DNA from: Helopsaltes ochotensis
Taxonomy: Eukaryota > Chordata > Aves > Passeriformes > Locustellidae
DNA length: 64,000 nucleotides
Direction: 5' to 3'
Assembly (NCBI GenBank): GCA_013400155.1
Contig: VXBM01000144.1
Span: 859,143 to 923,142, forward strand
Shown here one piece after another: positions 1-15,100 of the stretch. Numbering within the stretch: position 1 is the first letter of the stretch; every line of letters begins with the position of its first letter. Both the position numbers and the translations under genes were made by a program. Below the pieces are notes generated by a model. The model saw only the letters and a list, made by a program, of their open reading frames with translations, was not told the DNA's origin and did not search any database.

Positions 1-130
1 CACCGGCGCTGCCCGCCCGAACAATGCTGCCCGCCGGGGCACCGGGCCGGCGGAGGCGGCCGCGCCGCGCCAGCATCCCCCGCGCCCTTCCATTTCTCCG
101 CTGTTGTGCGCTCCGCTGAGCCTGGCGAAC
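1..130. promoter_or_regulatory. QSER1: Tail of a CpG island, probably QSER1 promoter/first-exon region
   Basis: The first ~90 bases are very rich in G+C and CpG, then composition falls quickly to the AT-rich level of the rest of the region. QSER1 exon 2 (15895) is entered with two codon bases already used, so a coding exon 1 must lie upstream. No segment here reads like the expected PRR12-type N-terminus, so exon 1 is probably just left of the window and this is its 3' flank, or part of the 5' UTR. Assignment to QSER1 rests on strand and position only. Confidence 0.5.
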
Positions 131-3100
131 CTCTTTCCTCTAAAGCGCTGCTCCGGGGCGTGCGAAGCCTCCTCTCAGCCAAAACTTGTCTGGAGCGATT
201 CAGTCCCACGGAGAGTTCTGCAAAGTTTCGGGAAGTGCGGGGAGAATAAAATCTTATTGGCTTCGGGTTGCTTTTTGATTGTGTAACTCTGCCAACTAAA
301 ACGAGCATTCTCTAGGCGATGAGATTTTCGTTATCGCCTGCCTTTTATGTCTCTAGCTTGATTTATCTGCAGTTCCCATCTCGACGACGTTTAAAGGTAA
401 AAGAGAGTCTCGGGCTAAAAATATCCCGTCAAAATAGGTGCGCTAATAGATGACTTTGCACTTGGTTCTGAAAGTGGTCAGACATGTCTGATAAGATTAA
501 TAGATTATCAAGTCAGAAGGACTGTTGCAATCATTTAGTCTGACCTCTTCATAATATAGGCCATAGAATTTTTTTCCTCATCTGTATTTGAAAATAGAGC
601 TTTTAGAAGGTGTAGTTAAAAATTTCCAATAAGGCAAAATTCAGAATAATTCTTAGTAAAGTATATAAGTGGTTGATTTATATTTTATTTCTGCTATGAA
701 GAGGGCTGCCTTTAGTTTCTGGTCACTGAGTCTTGTTTATAGCCTCATCCACACTGAAAATCCCATTATATGTTGAGTATGAATTCTTATGAATTTTAAT
801 TAATTTCTTGCTTTACTTATTTTTTTTAATAAAAATAACATAACCTTTTGAAGTTTATTACCAGAGACTTTTTTTCTTTTTTTGCTACTTTAGTTATTCT
901 CCCAGATTTGTTTTAGATATCCTCTAAGGTATTGTCACCCTTCCTGAATTGTGCACGCTGCATTTGAGACGCAATTAAGCCAACGTTAAGTGAGAAGATC
1001 GCAGGACCTCCCTGGGATGTGCAGCTATATATTCCCTGTTTCACAGAGAATTGCAAGGACAGGTAGCTTTTTGGCCAAACCTCTGACCCATGAAGCTCTT
1101 AAGCTAGTTTCTCTGAGGAGTTGCCTACATGGCAAAGTAAAGTCTCCGTATCATTCTTTCCATTTTTTCTTCCTAATCATTGAACTGCTTTTGGTCATAT
1201 TGCTATGTTGATTTCAGTGGAAGTCAGTGACCTTTCTATATTGGCTTTTGCCTGTTCTCATCATCTCCTGAGGGTCGTGCCAGCTATTCCATAAGGGAGC
1301 TTTGGATTTCCCAGGTTGTTTAAGAATAGGTAGAGCAGAAACAGAAGTGGATCTCTCTTGGATTTTGCAAGAAATACAACTCCTTGATGATGTATTTTAT
1401 TTTTTAAGTATTTAAAAGAATCCCCTGGTTTTACAACATAGCTTTCTTTTTTTTAATAGGTGCTATACTAATGCAGTCTTAAATGTACATTTGGGGACTT
1501 CTTTAGAAGAAATGGCATGGAGAAAAGTCCCAAGACAAGTACCATGCAGAAGCTCATTAGATCAATGCCCGCCGTCTATACCAATCAAATTAGTATAGTT
1601 GCATCCGTGTACGGTATGGCAATATTTATGCTATGCTTCAGGAAACAATGGAGAAGACCTTGTTGTAGTTCTTTGAATTTTCATCTCCAGGCTCTATACA
1701 TGGTGACAAATGGTGCATCTAAAATGTGTTGGCTGGAATATTTTCTATATTTTATAGAAAATACTATGAATTATATTTTGTACTTGAAATTCTCCTGAAC
1801 TGGCTTCTTTGGGTTCATGTCATTTTAATAAGAATTAATATGCCCTGTCTTTGGCCAGATTTAAATATTTGAACCGTGTTGGATGAAGTGATAAGTAGAG
1901 TCTGGGCTTTAGGTGCTTGTGGTTGCCTCTATTACTGAAAGCATTTGTCTTTGTATGGATGGAAGAGTCACTGCCAAGGCTTGCACCAGCCTGGAAGGAA
2001 ATCGTGAAGGTATGGATGTACTGTAAAGGAATATGCTGTCCATGCCCTCAACTTGTGTTACAGATCACGTCACATTATTCAAAATGGTGTTTTTGATTGT
2101 GGTTGACAGGTAATCATCTTAACAGCTGAAGCTGCATTAGCCTGATGTTAAATTAAAAAATGTGTGTCATGTTCATCTGGTACTTGCTTGAAAAGAATTC
2201 AGCCTTGAGGTGATATAGATAACAATATTTCATTCAAATTTCATATTTATGCTGTTGCAGGCTGTGTCGTGGCAGACTACGTTCCCTTTGTGTGGAGAGC
2301 CACGTTCACAGTCTCAGCTCATCAAAATGATTTCTCCTCCCTACAAGCGTTGCTCCTGTCTTCCTGCGCTTCACTTCAGCCATCTGGTTTTTATCCTGCT
2401 CCCTATTTCTTGCAAGCACTGTTTTGTCTGTGCAATGGCACTATTCTTATCAACTAAAAGGAAGTGTGTGGTGAAGTATTATAAGGACATTGCTACCAGG
2501 CCTGCTGTGACATAACTGTTCCCATGGAATAGAAGATGGTGAATGGAAACTGGGGATGGAAACTGATGAAAATCACTGCGATGATTGCATGAGCTAAGCA
2601 GGAGCCACCTCTGCTGAGGGGCACATTGGGATAGTGCGGCCACGGCAGCCCTGTAGCAGGGGATGCTCCTGTCCTCTACGTCCCTGACTCCTAGACCCCT
2701 TGCACAGCCTGTCAGCATCTTGAAGGAATTTCTGGTGGTTCTAGAAGTGCACAGCCACTTTTGGCCTTTTACAGCAGCTGTCAGAAAAATCCTACCTGTG
2801 TGCTTAAACCCTCATTTTGTCAAAAGCTCTTGAATAGCAGATAAGTTATATCATGCTTACTTGCTACTTGCTGAGGAATTATTGAGTATTCAGAAAACGG
2901 GTGAGGTGACATGTAATAGTGTGAGAGACTTTTGTAATTGCTTGGAAAGAGACATGGAGACAGGTGATAACATATGAGGTTTCTGGTTGAGTTTCTCTGG
3001 CTTGGGGGTACTCCTAGGGTTTCAGGTAGAGAAGGATTTTTACTGGTGGAAGGATCTCACTGTTCCTGTTCTGTTTCTACCACAACTCTAAGACTGAAAT

Positions 3101-6100
3101 CTGCTACATGTGATTTTAAGTCAGTCACAATTATTTTGTTGTTGATTTAAATTTTATGGTGATTGCCATGGTCTCAGATGTTCCTTTATGCCTGGTAGTT
3201 TGTATCTACTTCTGCCCTACCCAAGCATATGGGGTTTTATATAATTTAATTCAATATACAACAGATAGCAATGACATTATGTTAGTGTGGCCTCTAACAG
3301 CTAATCTAAGATAAATAGATTAATAGTTGCTGTTGATAGTTCATTTGCGAAGTTACATAAATGGGAGACTTTTATGATAAATGGTTATGATGAGTATTTT
3401 AACTCATTTTTGCATAGCTGTCAAACTAATGCTTATTGTAACAGCTGTATGATAATTGTGTTTTAGTTAAGGCTCAATTTTAAATTCTAATAGATTTTTG
3501 CATAGCTATAAGAACTCTGTAAGTGCAGAGTGTTTTAGAAAAGCAGAGAACATTTTCTTTCATCAAATGAAATTGTTCTGAGAGGTGAAACCAATGTTTG
3601 TTGTTAAACACATTCTACAAAAAGTTCCCTATGGCGTAGTATTTCAGTTGTTGAAAGGAAAGCTCATAATCTGGGAATATACTTAGAATTTTTGAATTAA
3701 AAGGCACAGAAAAAAGAAATAAATGTTACAAACATATAGAAAGATAGGTCACTTTTAAAATCTTACCAAATTTTCTGTCGTATTTTATATCTGAAACATT
3801 TATGCAGGCAAAATAAACACATGTAGTCCATGGTATAGTGCAGATACCTTACAGGAGCTTGCTGGCTTTTATTGGCCTTCCTTTCTTTTTATTTTTTTTT
3901 CACCTGCCGTCAGCACACACTGAAATCACAGCTGTGGGAAGGTCAAAGATTGACTGAACAGAGGCTGAATGCATTCTTGCTCTGTGTCCCATAGCTTTTC
4001 CCTGGTGCAGATGTGTGGTCATCTTGCAAAATCTTTGCTAGAGTTTCAAAATGAGCCAGTCAGGCTTGTTTGGATTTATGTGCTGCTTACCTGTGTAAGA
4101 TTTAGTGCCAGTTTTACATGGAAAAATTTCAAGCAGTGTGTGTCATTGTGCTGCAGTGAGAAATGGTGATAAATACGATGTTTTCAGGAGAAGGAATAAG
4201 CTGAAACTTAGTCTGAGTTACCTGAGAAGGCTGAACTGGCTGCTCAGGCTCACTGCTGCTGAAAGGAGCTCCCTTCCTCTTCCCTTGTATTGCCTCTCGT
4301 GCAACTGCACAACTGGTCTTGTTTGTTAATCCATGAGAAAACTCTCCTGGCCAAAAATGAATGGCTTGAGCTGGATAGCTGTGCTGGTGTACCTGTGCTG
4401 TCAGACTGGAAGCCAGAGGTGGTTCCTGGGGATGAGCAGGGAGCAGAGCTGTAAGGAGTGGGCTGTGTGGCCTTGGCAGGGATTCTTCCCAGTGGTTCTG
4501 GACAGGGTTTAGGTGGGCTCAGTCTTGCCATGTCACTCTCTTCCATGAACATCCCACACAAATTGTGCTGCCTGCTTCCCTGCCAGGAGCACTTGGTAAG
4601 TGTCTGTGTTAGCTGGATGCCAGATCTCTCTTGAGATCACCTACAGTGATATTTCAGATGTGAGCCCGTTCCCGTGGAGCCAACATCTTCAACACAGGGT
4701 ACAGAATACATGGTTCTGCAAGAAAGGGGGGTTGTGTTCCACCACCCGTGCAAAAAATGTTTCAGTCCTATGTGTGTATTTTGCCTTTCATCCTGTTAAC
4801 TTTAAACGTAGGTGTGTTTACCTTATATCAACAGAGAGGAACCTTTTCACCTTGTTTCTTCTGTACTTTTGCCCATCTTTTATTTTTTACTTGGTGTTGC
4901 TGTTGATTTTGGTATAATGCTGTCATAGGAAGGAGGCTGTTTTTAGAAAAATCTTTGTTCCTGTCAGGAAAACAGCACCTGTGCCTGAACTATATTAATT
5001 CTAAACAATAGAGTGGATGTATTTTGCATGGATATCTTTGTCTGTTGTATTTTGTCAAAGCTTTCACAAATTTGCATGTCAAGTAGTTACTTTGCATGGT
5101 GTGTGCCTGTTCCATATGTTAAACAAAAAAGAAAAACCAAAACAAAAAACAGTTAAAAGGCAGTACATTAAGAGTCTCGCTTCAGACTTTCCTTAGCAGC
5201 CTTAACTGTGACAAAAATAACTTTGAGCGGCATGCAGAATTCAGCCTTTCCAGCACAACATTTCTTGCTGTACCATGCAAGTGGCAGAGAAAAGAAAATT
5301 CTTCGAATTTTTAAGCAAATAGAAATGCTTTCAGAGAGGACAGAGTGCATGGTTATTAAGTACTAGATTTACTTGTCTCACTGGGCAGATTTCGTAGATT
5401 TGGGGTTTACTTCTGCTTGGTATTCTATCATTGTTACATGGCTTCTTTTGTTTCATTGCCCTGGACAGACCTGGGGCTAAGTGGACACTTATATTTGTTA
5501 GAGCCTCCTTCGAACCTCTCTGATAATGGGCTACAAAAAGGGGCAAGGAGCTCTTATTCCTGGATTTCTGCATACTTGAAAGTTTGTTATTCCAAAACGA
5601 TTCAGCAAGAACCTACATATGTTTAGACAAGCTTTTGCTTTCCTGTATTACTTTTCTTGTTTTTCATCTTACTTCTACATGCCTAGCTGTGTTGCTTGGT
5701 TAGGACTTGGAAAAGTGCAACCAATTATGCTCAGCAGGAGGAAGGCACCCTTAGGCATCCTTATCTTAGAGTAATAGTGTTTACACAGCAGGATACTAAG
5801 GAGCATTTATTCCTTAATAATCTTGAGGAGCTATACTTGGGGCAGTTATACAGCTAGATTTTGTTGGAGATAACCCTCCTTTTTCAGCTGGCAGTGTTGT
5901 GTGAGAAGAGTTGGAGGGCTCCAGCTCTTCGTCTAGCATTTCCAGATGTCTGGCAAGTTGTTCTGAGAGCTTTTGGTCATCCAGAACGTGCCAGACAAAG
6001 GGTCACACGCCCGCGTGGCATGGGCCGCGCTGAGTGTGCCAGCCTGTGCTGCACCTTCCACCATGCCCTTTTTCCTGACTAGGAAATCCCTCTCAGAAAT

Positions 6101-9100
6101 ATGGCAGCTTGGTGTTTCACACCACATCCTGTTTACTTTCTCTTGTCTTCGTGTCAAAAATTCCAGTGCTAGACAGTGAACAATCCTTCAATCCTGATGT
6201 TTGTCCGATTTCATTATGTTCTGCCGAGTCTGCCAAGAACAGGATTTCTAATAAGTTTTTCTTGAATCTGAACATTTGTTCATTTGCTGTGCAGAGTGAT
6301 CGTAGAAAGCCAACTCCTTCTTACTCTGAACACAACCATGTGTTAACTACCTTCAGCTGCTGGCACTGGTGAGCTGGAGTTTGCTGATAGTCAGCACCAC
6401 TGGAGAGAGATGGGATTTTCATCTTTTCCCCTTCAAAAAACTCCCTTTTGTTAATGTTTTTAAGAGAATATGGATTTTTTCACCAGTTAAAGGATACTTT
6501 TTTTAGTTCATGTGTGTATGCTCTTTTGATCTTGGTTAATACTTGGTTTTGTTTAGACCACTTGCATGATCATCGTGAAAGCTCAAATCAGTAAGTGGGT
6601 CATATTCAAGGAGTTTGTTTAATATGGTGTAGTTCTTCCTATCTCAAAGTAAATGCCATGTAGCTGTAACTGTATTGCTACAGTTTTGAACAATGCACAT
6701 TTTCTGGTTGAAGCATTCACAAGCAACTGAGTTCATCTAGTATTTTCAGCTACTTAGTGACTTGTGACAAGTGGAATGATAGCCAGGGTCGCCTTTGCAA
6801 GGTTAAAAATGTAAATTTAAACCTGTTTTAAGCTGAGGAGAGCACTTGTGAAGAAGTATAAGAGCTAAATTCAAGAGCGATGCTAATTTCCCTTATAAAC
6901 TTGGTTAATAATACCCTGTGATGCCTCTTTGAACGTAAAGGACTCTTTGCTGCTGTGTTTTATGATGAACTGTGTTGTTAATATGTTAGATCTTCCCTGG
7001 GCACACCTCCTAAATTGGGATGGAAGCGGTGTTAGTCATAGGGATACCTCTTGTTCTGAAACTAAAGGAGCTCACATGAGCTTAGCCCTTGTAGCATGTT
7101 GTGGGATGAGGAAAACACTGTGCTGGAAATGTGGACATGCTGGGAAGCTTAGAGCCCATTTAATGGCCCTAAATTTTTGGCTGTAGGGTGGCAGGATGTG
7201 TGATCTCAGATGTGGTCACTGAGTCGATGCCCCTATTTTATGCCAGTGGCTGTGGGCCATGAGGCCACTGCTCTTCACCGGGGTGCATTTTAACTTCACA
7301 AAACCTTTGAGAAACTGCCGTATTTCAGTACTGAGCATTGGAGACTTGGTGGTGAGGGCTGTAAATCGGAGTGGGCTATTCGTGCTTGCATTTCCCTGGA
7401 CTGAAGCACAAGGTATTTCCTGGGTTATGGAACTGCAAAGTGCTTCAAGGTTTGGTAATGAAAGGAGCCTACTGACAGCATCAGATGGCTCTGTCGGTGT
7501 ACAGCACACATGTATTTGCACTTCTTACCTCTTTCTGTGATGAAAATCTCAACTTCAGCATCATCCTTTCCACTTAAATGGAAAATAAGGGGCTTATTAA
7601 GAAATGGGATATCAAGTATTCCTGTAGTACCCTAAAGGTAAGATGCAGGCTTGCCACAAAATACGATGCTGTAATAACTGTGGGAGGATGAGGGTTGAAA
7701 AGCATCTCAATAGGTAAAATGAATTGTAACTTTATTAAGGCTCTGATGTGGCTAACCCACATCTTGAGATAAAACTCTGCTGATTTTTATATATTATAAA
7801 ATTTTGTTATTAAAAGTAATGGAATCTTTTTGTATGTATCTCAGCTGTAATAGAGGATTATGCTGTGTGTTCAACCGGTAATACTGGAATGATCTTGAGA
7901 AGAGTTTTGAATAAGTACTCTTTGACAACAGAATCACACATATCAGAGAAAAAGTGTTAGATTTCCTTTACTGTCTGTTACAAAAATCTTTTGAAATTGT
8001 AAGTAAAACTCTAGGAGAGAAGCTATTCTCTTTATGCTGGGTAAACCAAAAGTTCTTTCATAGAGGGAAGATAAGAGAAGACGATAAATAAATGTAGTGA
8101 CAAAATAATCCAGTGTCTCAAAAGGCAAGAAAATAAGATTGCAGATCTTACGGTGGTGGAAGCTACACAGACCATAATTGTACTCCTGTTTCTGCAGGCA
8201 TTGATAGAGTAGAAGCTGTCAGGGAAGATGTATCAATCCCCAAAACACTGCTTGGCAAACAAATGTCTTAAAATTATTTCTGACACTGCATTATAATGCA
8301 AATTGAGAGGAATGTGTTACAGTGTCTGTTTAAATGCTACTGTGTTAATAAGGACATTAAAGTTAGTCTTAAATATTCAGAGCTAGAAAGCACTGAAACC
8401 TCCTTTCCAGATCTTGAAATCTTAAAATACACATCAGGAGCTCTAGACTGACATAGTAGAGTAGTTTAATTTTAGTTTCTTTTTTATAAGCTGCAAAATT
8501 TCAGTTGGAAAGTTGTTTTGGTTAAGTTTTCTTGTCAAAGCCAAGAGAAGCGGCTCCAAATTTACCAGTTCTGATTAAAAAAAAAATTAGTTAAATGTAC
8601 TGCATTTCAGCCATAAATAACCTCACAAAGAAAGCTAATTTAGGTTGCATGCATTAAAAAATGACATAAAGTATTTTGTCCAGTCCCTTAGTAGTAACTG
8701 AAGTTGAAGTTTAGAAATAGCTCATTTTTATCTGGTTATTAGTTTTCACATACATATTTTCAAGGCAAAATTCAACTGATTTTTTTAAAACAGATTTATA
8801 TTGCCTTTCTTGTTAAGAATTCCACAGGTTACTTAATCAGACAAGCCAGCACTTGCACTGAGGTATTGAAGTCCCAGTAAGACTATTTTGGCTTTCCTGT
8901 TTTTCATTTTTGAAAGGATCAAGCATAAGGAGTTCAGACGCATTAACATGAGAATAAAAGGGAGATGGACCTTTTGTGTCATAAAATCTCTTTATTCCCT
9001 AAAGATGTGGTATATATTCAGGTGAAGAATCACAGGAACAGCATGAACTTTTGCTTATTGAGGCAACTCCATGCGTGTAATTTTCTTCCTCAAAATCTAT

Positions 9101-12100
9101 TTCTTAGAAGCTCCTTATCTCTGCTCCTAGAAAGTGAGGAAGTAATGAGTGTTTCCTCTCGCAAGTGCCTCCAGGCAATCCTTGGCCCACATTGTGGCAG
9201 TCTCAGCCATGCTCTTGGTGACTCTGCCTTTGAATTGAAGGGGGAAATTAACATTATAGCTTTATTTTTAATGAAAGAGTGGAGGGCGATTGCCTTTGGT
9301 GTGTTAGGATGGGATTTATTCTACACTGGGTATGTAGTGTGTAATTGCATTAAAAGGAAGAGTGCCATAACCAACAACAGTGGAACTTGTCAGTAGAATG
9401 CTACTTCTCCTGTGGTTTACTCACCTCAGTACTGGAGTCTGAATCTGTATTTTCCATCTTTCCAAAATTCATCTATCTTGAAGAATAACTGTAATAATAC
9501 TTAAGAATATTGACATCTATTTTTTTCTTGCTATAATAAAAGATCCAGCTAGCCAAATGCTAAAGGTGTAAGCTGTTCTTAAAAGACTTAAAAGATTATG
9601 TACATTGAGGTGTTAGTTTGAGTCATGATTTTCTTTTGATTTTTCAGCAGTGAACTTTATTTTTCAAGTAGCTGTTTTTTTTTTCTTTTGTTTCTTGTAC
9701 CATGGGGCAAACATATCTATGTGCAGATGATCTCTATGTTTTTAAATACAGCTGCAAAAAAAAATCCACCCCTTTTCCTTCTCCCTGCTTTCGCTCTTAG
9801 ATCTAGGTTTAAAGGCACAAAACTTATTTCTGGGCTTAACAGACAAGTGGGGATACATTTCAACATCATAAAGTCACTCCAGGACACATGGACACTGCAA
9901 CTGTTCTGGATTGTTAAATATTTTTTCTCGTCATGCAAATATAATGTTAAGGTTTGTCTTGTCTTGTATAATCTAATGAGAGGATCAAGGGAATTAGGTG
10001 GAGGGAGTAGGCTGGTTTCCTATTTTTCTTGAACCTGCCAACATTTTCAGGCTTCAACCCAAATTTGTGCTTGCACTGTCTTCCCCCTCCCCCCAGTATG
10101 TCTGTGACTGGGAAATAGAAGTGAAAAATCACATATTGTATACATTTAAAAAATATTTTGCACTGAAATGAGTTTCTGGACTGAGAAGGCATTTGTTTTC
10201 CATTGGAATTAATTTCTGAAACATTATTTGTTTCTATTTGTTTCTGTTGTCTTTAAGGGCTTTCTGTTCCTTTAAACTTCCAGAAGTGTGTTGGACGGGA
10301 GAGACTTGATGCTACTAATGGTATTGAGTTTATTTAAGTAGCAACTTTCTTCCTGGGTGACTCCCTCCTCTGCTTCTTAGGGTCATGGCTTTGTAAAAAT
10401 ATAAGATTAAATCCATTTCTGGATTGAAGTCATCTACCTGTAACATTGCTATTAAATTTTAATTTTATTCTGAGCTGCAGATAACCCCAGATAGGTAGAT
10501 AGATATGCAGATAGATGCTGAATTACATTCTTGTTTGACTGTAGCAAACCGGGAACTCTTGCTGTTACACTGGGCAGCTGAAGGGCCATTTACCATCTGT
10601 TTCATCTGTATTAAATTCAAGTAATGTTTTCAAGTAGTACTCTTCTATTCTTTCTCCACGAGATGTTTGAGTAAAGGCAAAATAGCAAAATATTTAAGGA
10701 AAGTAATAAGTGTTCAATCTAAAATTAAAGCAATCCTAACTATGTACTTGCCAGCAACTAATACAACCTGAAACGGCAAATCCAATACAGTGGACAAAAA
10801 GAGATGTAAGCTGCATGTCAGTTTCTATATCTTATATCTAGGGTGACATTTTTAATCTTTGGAAGTGTATTTGTCGGTTTTGTGACTTTGCTTTCTGTCT
10901 CCCAGTGGAATTTGCTATAGCACAGCTGAATAGCTGGTTGGAGAGAGACTCCTTTGCCAAGTGTCTGGGCTTTGGGATAGCGAGGGAAACTTGAGTGATA
11001 TTTCCCCTATTTCACATATATCTCGAGTAAGATAAAATGCAAAGTTTGAGTTTAAAGGTATTTTCTTGCCAGTACGAGCCTATCACTGTTCTTTTTAATC
11101 TCCTTTATGGTGATTTAATTAGAAGGGGGCTGTGCCGAGTCATCTTCTCACAGGAGCTCTTGTTTTCAGTAAGGCAGAACGGGCAGACAAAAATGAGATC
11201 AAATTTCCTGGTCTGCCTCAAATCTGATGCCTTGTGTGCATGCTGGCTTGTTGGCTTTTGTTGTCTGGTCTTGGTTGTTTTGGTGTCAGACTTGTCAGCC
11301 TGTGCAGGACTCCAGCGCTGGGGCACTGAGTTCTCAGTGTTCTGGGAGCACCTCTGGGATCTCCTGGAGCCAGGAGTTTCCTGTGCACCCACTTGTCTTG
11401 TAGGTGTCCAGTTCCACTCAGGCCTCACCATTTGAATGCTTTGAAAGTGCTCTGTGATTTAATGTGCAGGTTTCTGTAGCAATTTTCCTTAAATGAGAGG
11501 CAAGAGTTACAAGTGCCTAAGAACAAGGCATTGCACCCAGAAGCATCCTTTACTCCTGAGGAGTTCTGGTCTGCTTTCCAGGTAAGCATTGTGAGTTTCT
11601 GTAGTACTTGAGTGATTGCTGTTACTAAACTAAGCATAACCCAAACAACCCCCCCAGAAAACACTAAATGCAAAATAATCAATCAGTCAATCAATCAAAA
11701 CCCTTAAAAATTGCTAAGCTGTAATGAAGATTTACCTAGAAAATAAAGTAGAAAGATGAAAAAATTTACTTAATACTTAGTAAAAGTAGTATCGTTACAT
11801 GGAAAGAAGACAAAGATACTTATGTAAACTGCTTGTTTTCTGTTTCTGTGTTTTATTCTGTATGGATAAAGAGCAAGGTTATTTGAAGAAAATAAAAGAA
11901 ATAAAAATACTTACTCATATATACAGTGCTTATTGCAGCTAAATTTTGTTTCCATGTAAAAATGCTACTTCCATCTGAGTTTGAAGTTGTGAAATGCATC
12001 CTTCAGTTGTGTGAAGCATAAACCTGATAATTGTCTTGGCAAGGGAGGAGGGTGCTGAGTGCAATGGGACTCGATAACCTTTTGCAGATGGAGACCTGAG

Positions 12101-15100
12101 TTTGTATGAATCTGTTGGATTGAAGAATGTTTTGAAAATAAATGATGGTGAGAATAGCAATGCAAACAGATGCGTGAAGGGTCAATGCCTGACACACTTA
12201 AACTGGGCTAGCCAAAAGGAATTGTAAATCAAGGTTGAGGTATTTTAGTAACAATGAAATGCAACGACTGCACAGTTTTCTTCCAGAAATTTTACTGGAG
12301 AAGTAAAAATCTTCTATTAGCCCAGCTGATGTAGCTGAAAAAAATCATATTAATATTTGAGTCATTTTACTTCCATTGTCATATGCATTTTTTGATTGCA
12401 TTATTACAGCAATGACAATTAATGATGACTCTTTATGGGATATCACATTTAATTTTAGAGTCATATTTATCTTTTCAACAAAAAATACTTTAGGGGGAAC
12501 TATTTTCCAAATTTGTGTGTCAAATTAATATTATTTCCTTGCAGTAATCACTCCATTGGGCAGTTCTCTATGACAGTGGAAGTGGGCAATCACTGTGATA
12601 ATCGGTGATAAGAGTGCTTTTGGAGCAGTGCATAACAAAGTACCAAGTAATGTGAATGTTTTTTCAGTAACGTATCTGACATTTCAGTACAAATAAGAAC
12701 TCACACAATTGTAAGAAACTTCCGAACAAGAGCACACAGAGCTTGGTAGCCATAAGGGTATTTGCCATGCTGGATGTATTTTTGATATGCAAATTACATG
12801 CTGTGTAAGTTCATCTGTTTAAAAGTTAAATTTTCTAAAAAGAAACCCTAAGGCAGTAATCTCTCAGATTGCTGTGCTTGTTGAGGATAAGCTTATGTAA
12901 ACTGAAGGCATATATGCAAGGCTTTTTGAGATAAGAATCTACATTCCAGCAAGCAGTAATTATACAATAAACAATTAACTGTTCAAATAAATACAATGTT
13001 TTTTATTGAAAGACAGATTCATTTTTGAGGTTGCGGTTGCATTAGCTATGAGCTGGGAGTTTGTATATTAAAAAGAGCACCATCATATACTCAGTGTTCT
13101 AAGATGCCCATCATTACTAGAACTTTGAGGTTCTAGTAATTAACAGTGTTTCTGAGTGCTGAAGTCTAGAGGTTATTTTGTATCTCAGTGCTAATTTTAG
13201 CACCCTCCTTGTCACAAAGTCTTTGTTTAAGTCTTTTTTACAAGTTACTTTTATCTTCCAGAGCATTTTGCCTCTGGTCTGCAGGCTTCTGTGTTAGGCT
13301 GTCTTATGGTATTGTGTGTACTGTATCTGCTCTTTACAAAAGAAGGTGTTTATTGTAGAGGAGTGAAGAGGGAGGAAATTAATCATAATCTTCGCCAAAC
13401 AACCAGAATAAATAGAAATTTGGAATAAACAAGTAATAAAAACTCAAACAAACAAAACCCCCCCCACAACAGATTTTTAATTTCCAAAATCTTCAGGTGG
13501 TTTATTAAAGTTCATCCACTTTTTACTGATGACCTTTTGCTTTTACAATTAAAGAGGAGGGATGAGGTGATACTGCTTGATATACTGCAGTGGGTTTGGG
13601 GGTCTTGCCTCATCTGGGTGAGTTTTTGCTGCCAAGTATAGCCCCAGTTGCCTGCAACACCACCAGAGTGCATCTCAGCCTGAAAATACCAAATGGAAGA
13701 AGCAAGCTATGCTGCTGTAGGACTTTAGAGTTTGCGTTGAAAACGTGTATGAAAAAAAAGTCAGCACCACATACTTTTATATAGGTAAAAGCTTTAAGTA
13801 AAATTGCAAGAAAACCTAAATACAACCTATTGCTGTTGCAGGAAAGATTTCACAAGTGCAGCATTTTTGTGAGTGAAGATAATTCTTGCCAACAGTGCAT
13901 GTGCTGCCGTGCTTCAGTTTAGAAACTTATTTTCTCATGTAGTGCTTTTTTATTTATTAAAAAGACCCGAAGAAAGCTTCGTGTGTCTGAAGTTCTATGT
14001 TTGGGGTTTTTTTCTCAGCTATGCAAGTTCGTTCAAAAACTGCAAACTACCTTAACTTCAGAATTTTTCTTGTGAAAATACTTACATTTCAATTGGCTTT
14101 ATTGCTTGCGTAATGTTCTTGTTGAGCACTGTTGCGATTTTTTTTTTTTTTTTTGGTCTGGAAATAATAGAAAATGTTTAATGCTGTAAATAAAAAAAAT
14201 AACCTACAGTGTCATGCAGTCATGTCTGCCAGTTGTCCGTAGCAGTGATACAAACAGTTAGATTTCAGTCAGCATATAATAGAAATCAGTTGCTGATGCA
14301 CAGTGTTGAACTGCACAAAGATCTGTCCTCTACAGCATAAGCACAGGGATCTGCTGACTCTGAATTTAGGTTTGGCAATTCTCTAAATTGCAATTATTGC
14401 TGTGAAAGGTGTTAAAGTGCTAGACAATGAGCACAACTGAGAAAAGCAGTAGCTGAGGTTCTTTGTTTTTTCAAAGGATTTTGGTTCATTCTTTAGGCTA
14501 GTGCTGTAGCCTGGCATGCTGACTATAGAGCATTGCTGAAGTGGAAAATACATCCCCTGATACTGCATCTCAGGCAGGAAAGTCCTGCACAGACAGGCTC
14601 TTGCTGGTTCATGATGTGTGCAGGTCACAATGCTCTAAGAGGCTCGTCTGGCTCCTCTCATCGTCTTAATGAAAATGAAGCGAATACAGCGATGTTGCCA
14701 ATTTTTATATTATTTGGTGTCTTCTATAAAAGTTTCCCATGATGTCATGATTCCTGGCACTGAGAGTTCAATTTTTCCTTATGCAGAGTGACTGCCCCTC
14801 ATCCCTGGGGATGAAAGATAAGAGAAGTCTCCCTTACAGCAGGCAGCAGGGAGGGCTGTGGGTTTCGTTTTTAGGGTTGTTTTGGCATTTGTTTACACTT
14901 GAATTTTGAAATTAAAGCAGTCTCACATGTGCAATGGAGTAAGTAGCCACCATGTATAAACTTAGTGTCCAAAAGGCAAGGAAAAAAGAAGGTAAATGGT
15001 TACTTGGTCATGCTGGCCTTCATTTTTTTCCATTTGACAGGTGCTATGCAGAGCCGATTCTGGGGAAGCTTGAAAGTTTCGGGATTTTGGTTTTCTTCCC

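Noticed and set aside
8965..9396. 143-codon open frame in QSER1 intron 1
   Set aside because: No recognisable domain, no splice context and composition like the surrounding intron; a chance frame is expected in 15 kb.
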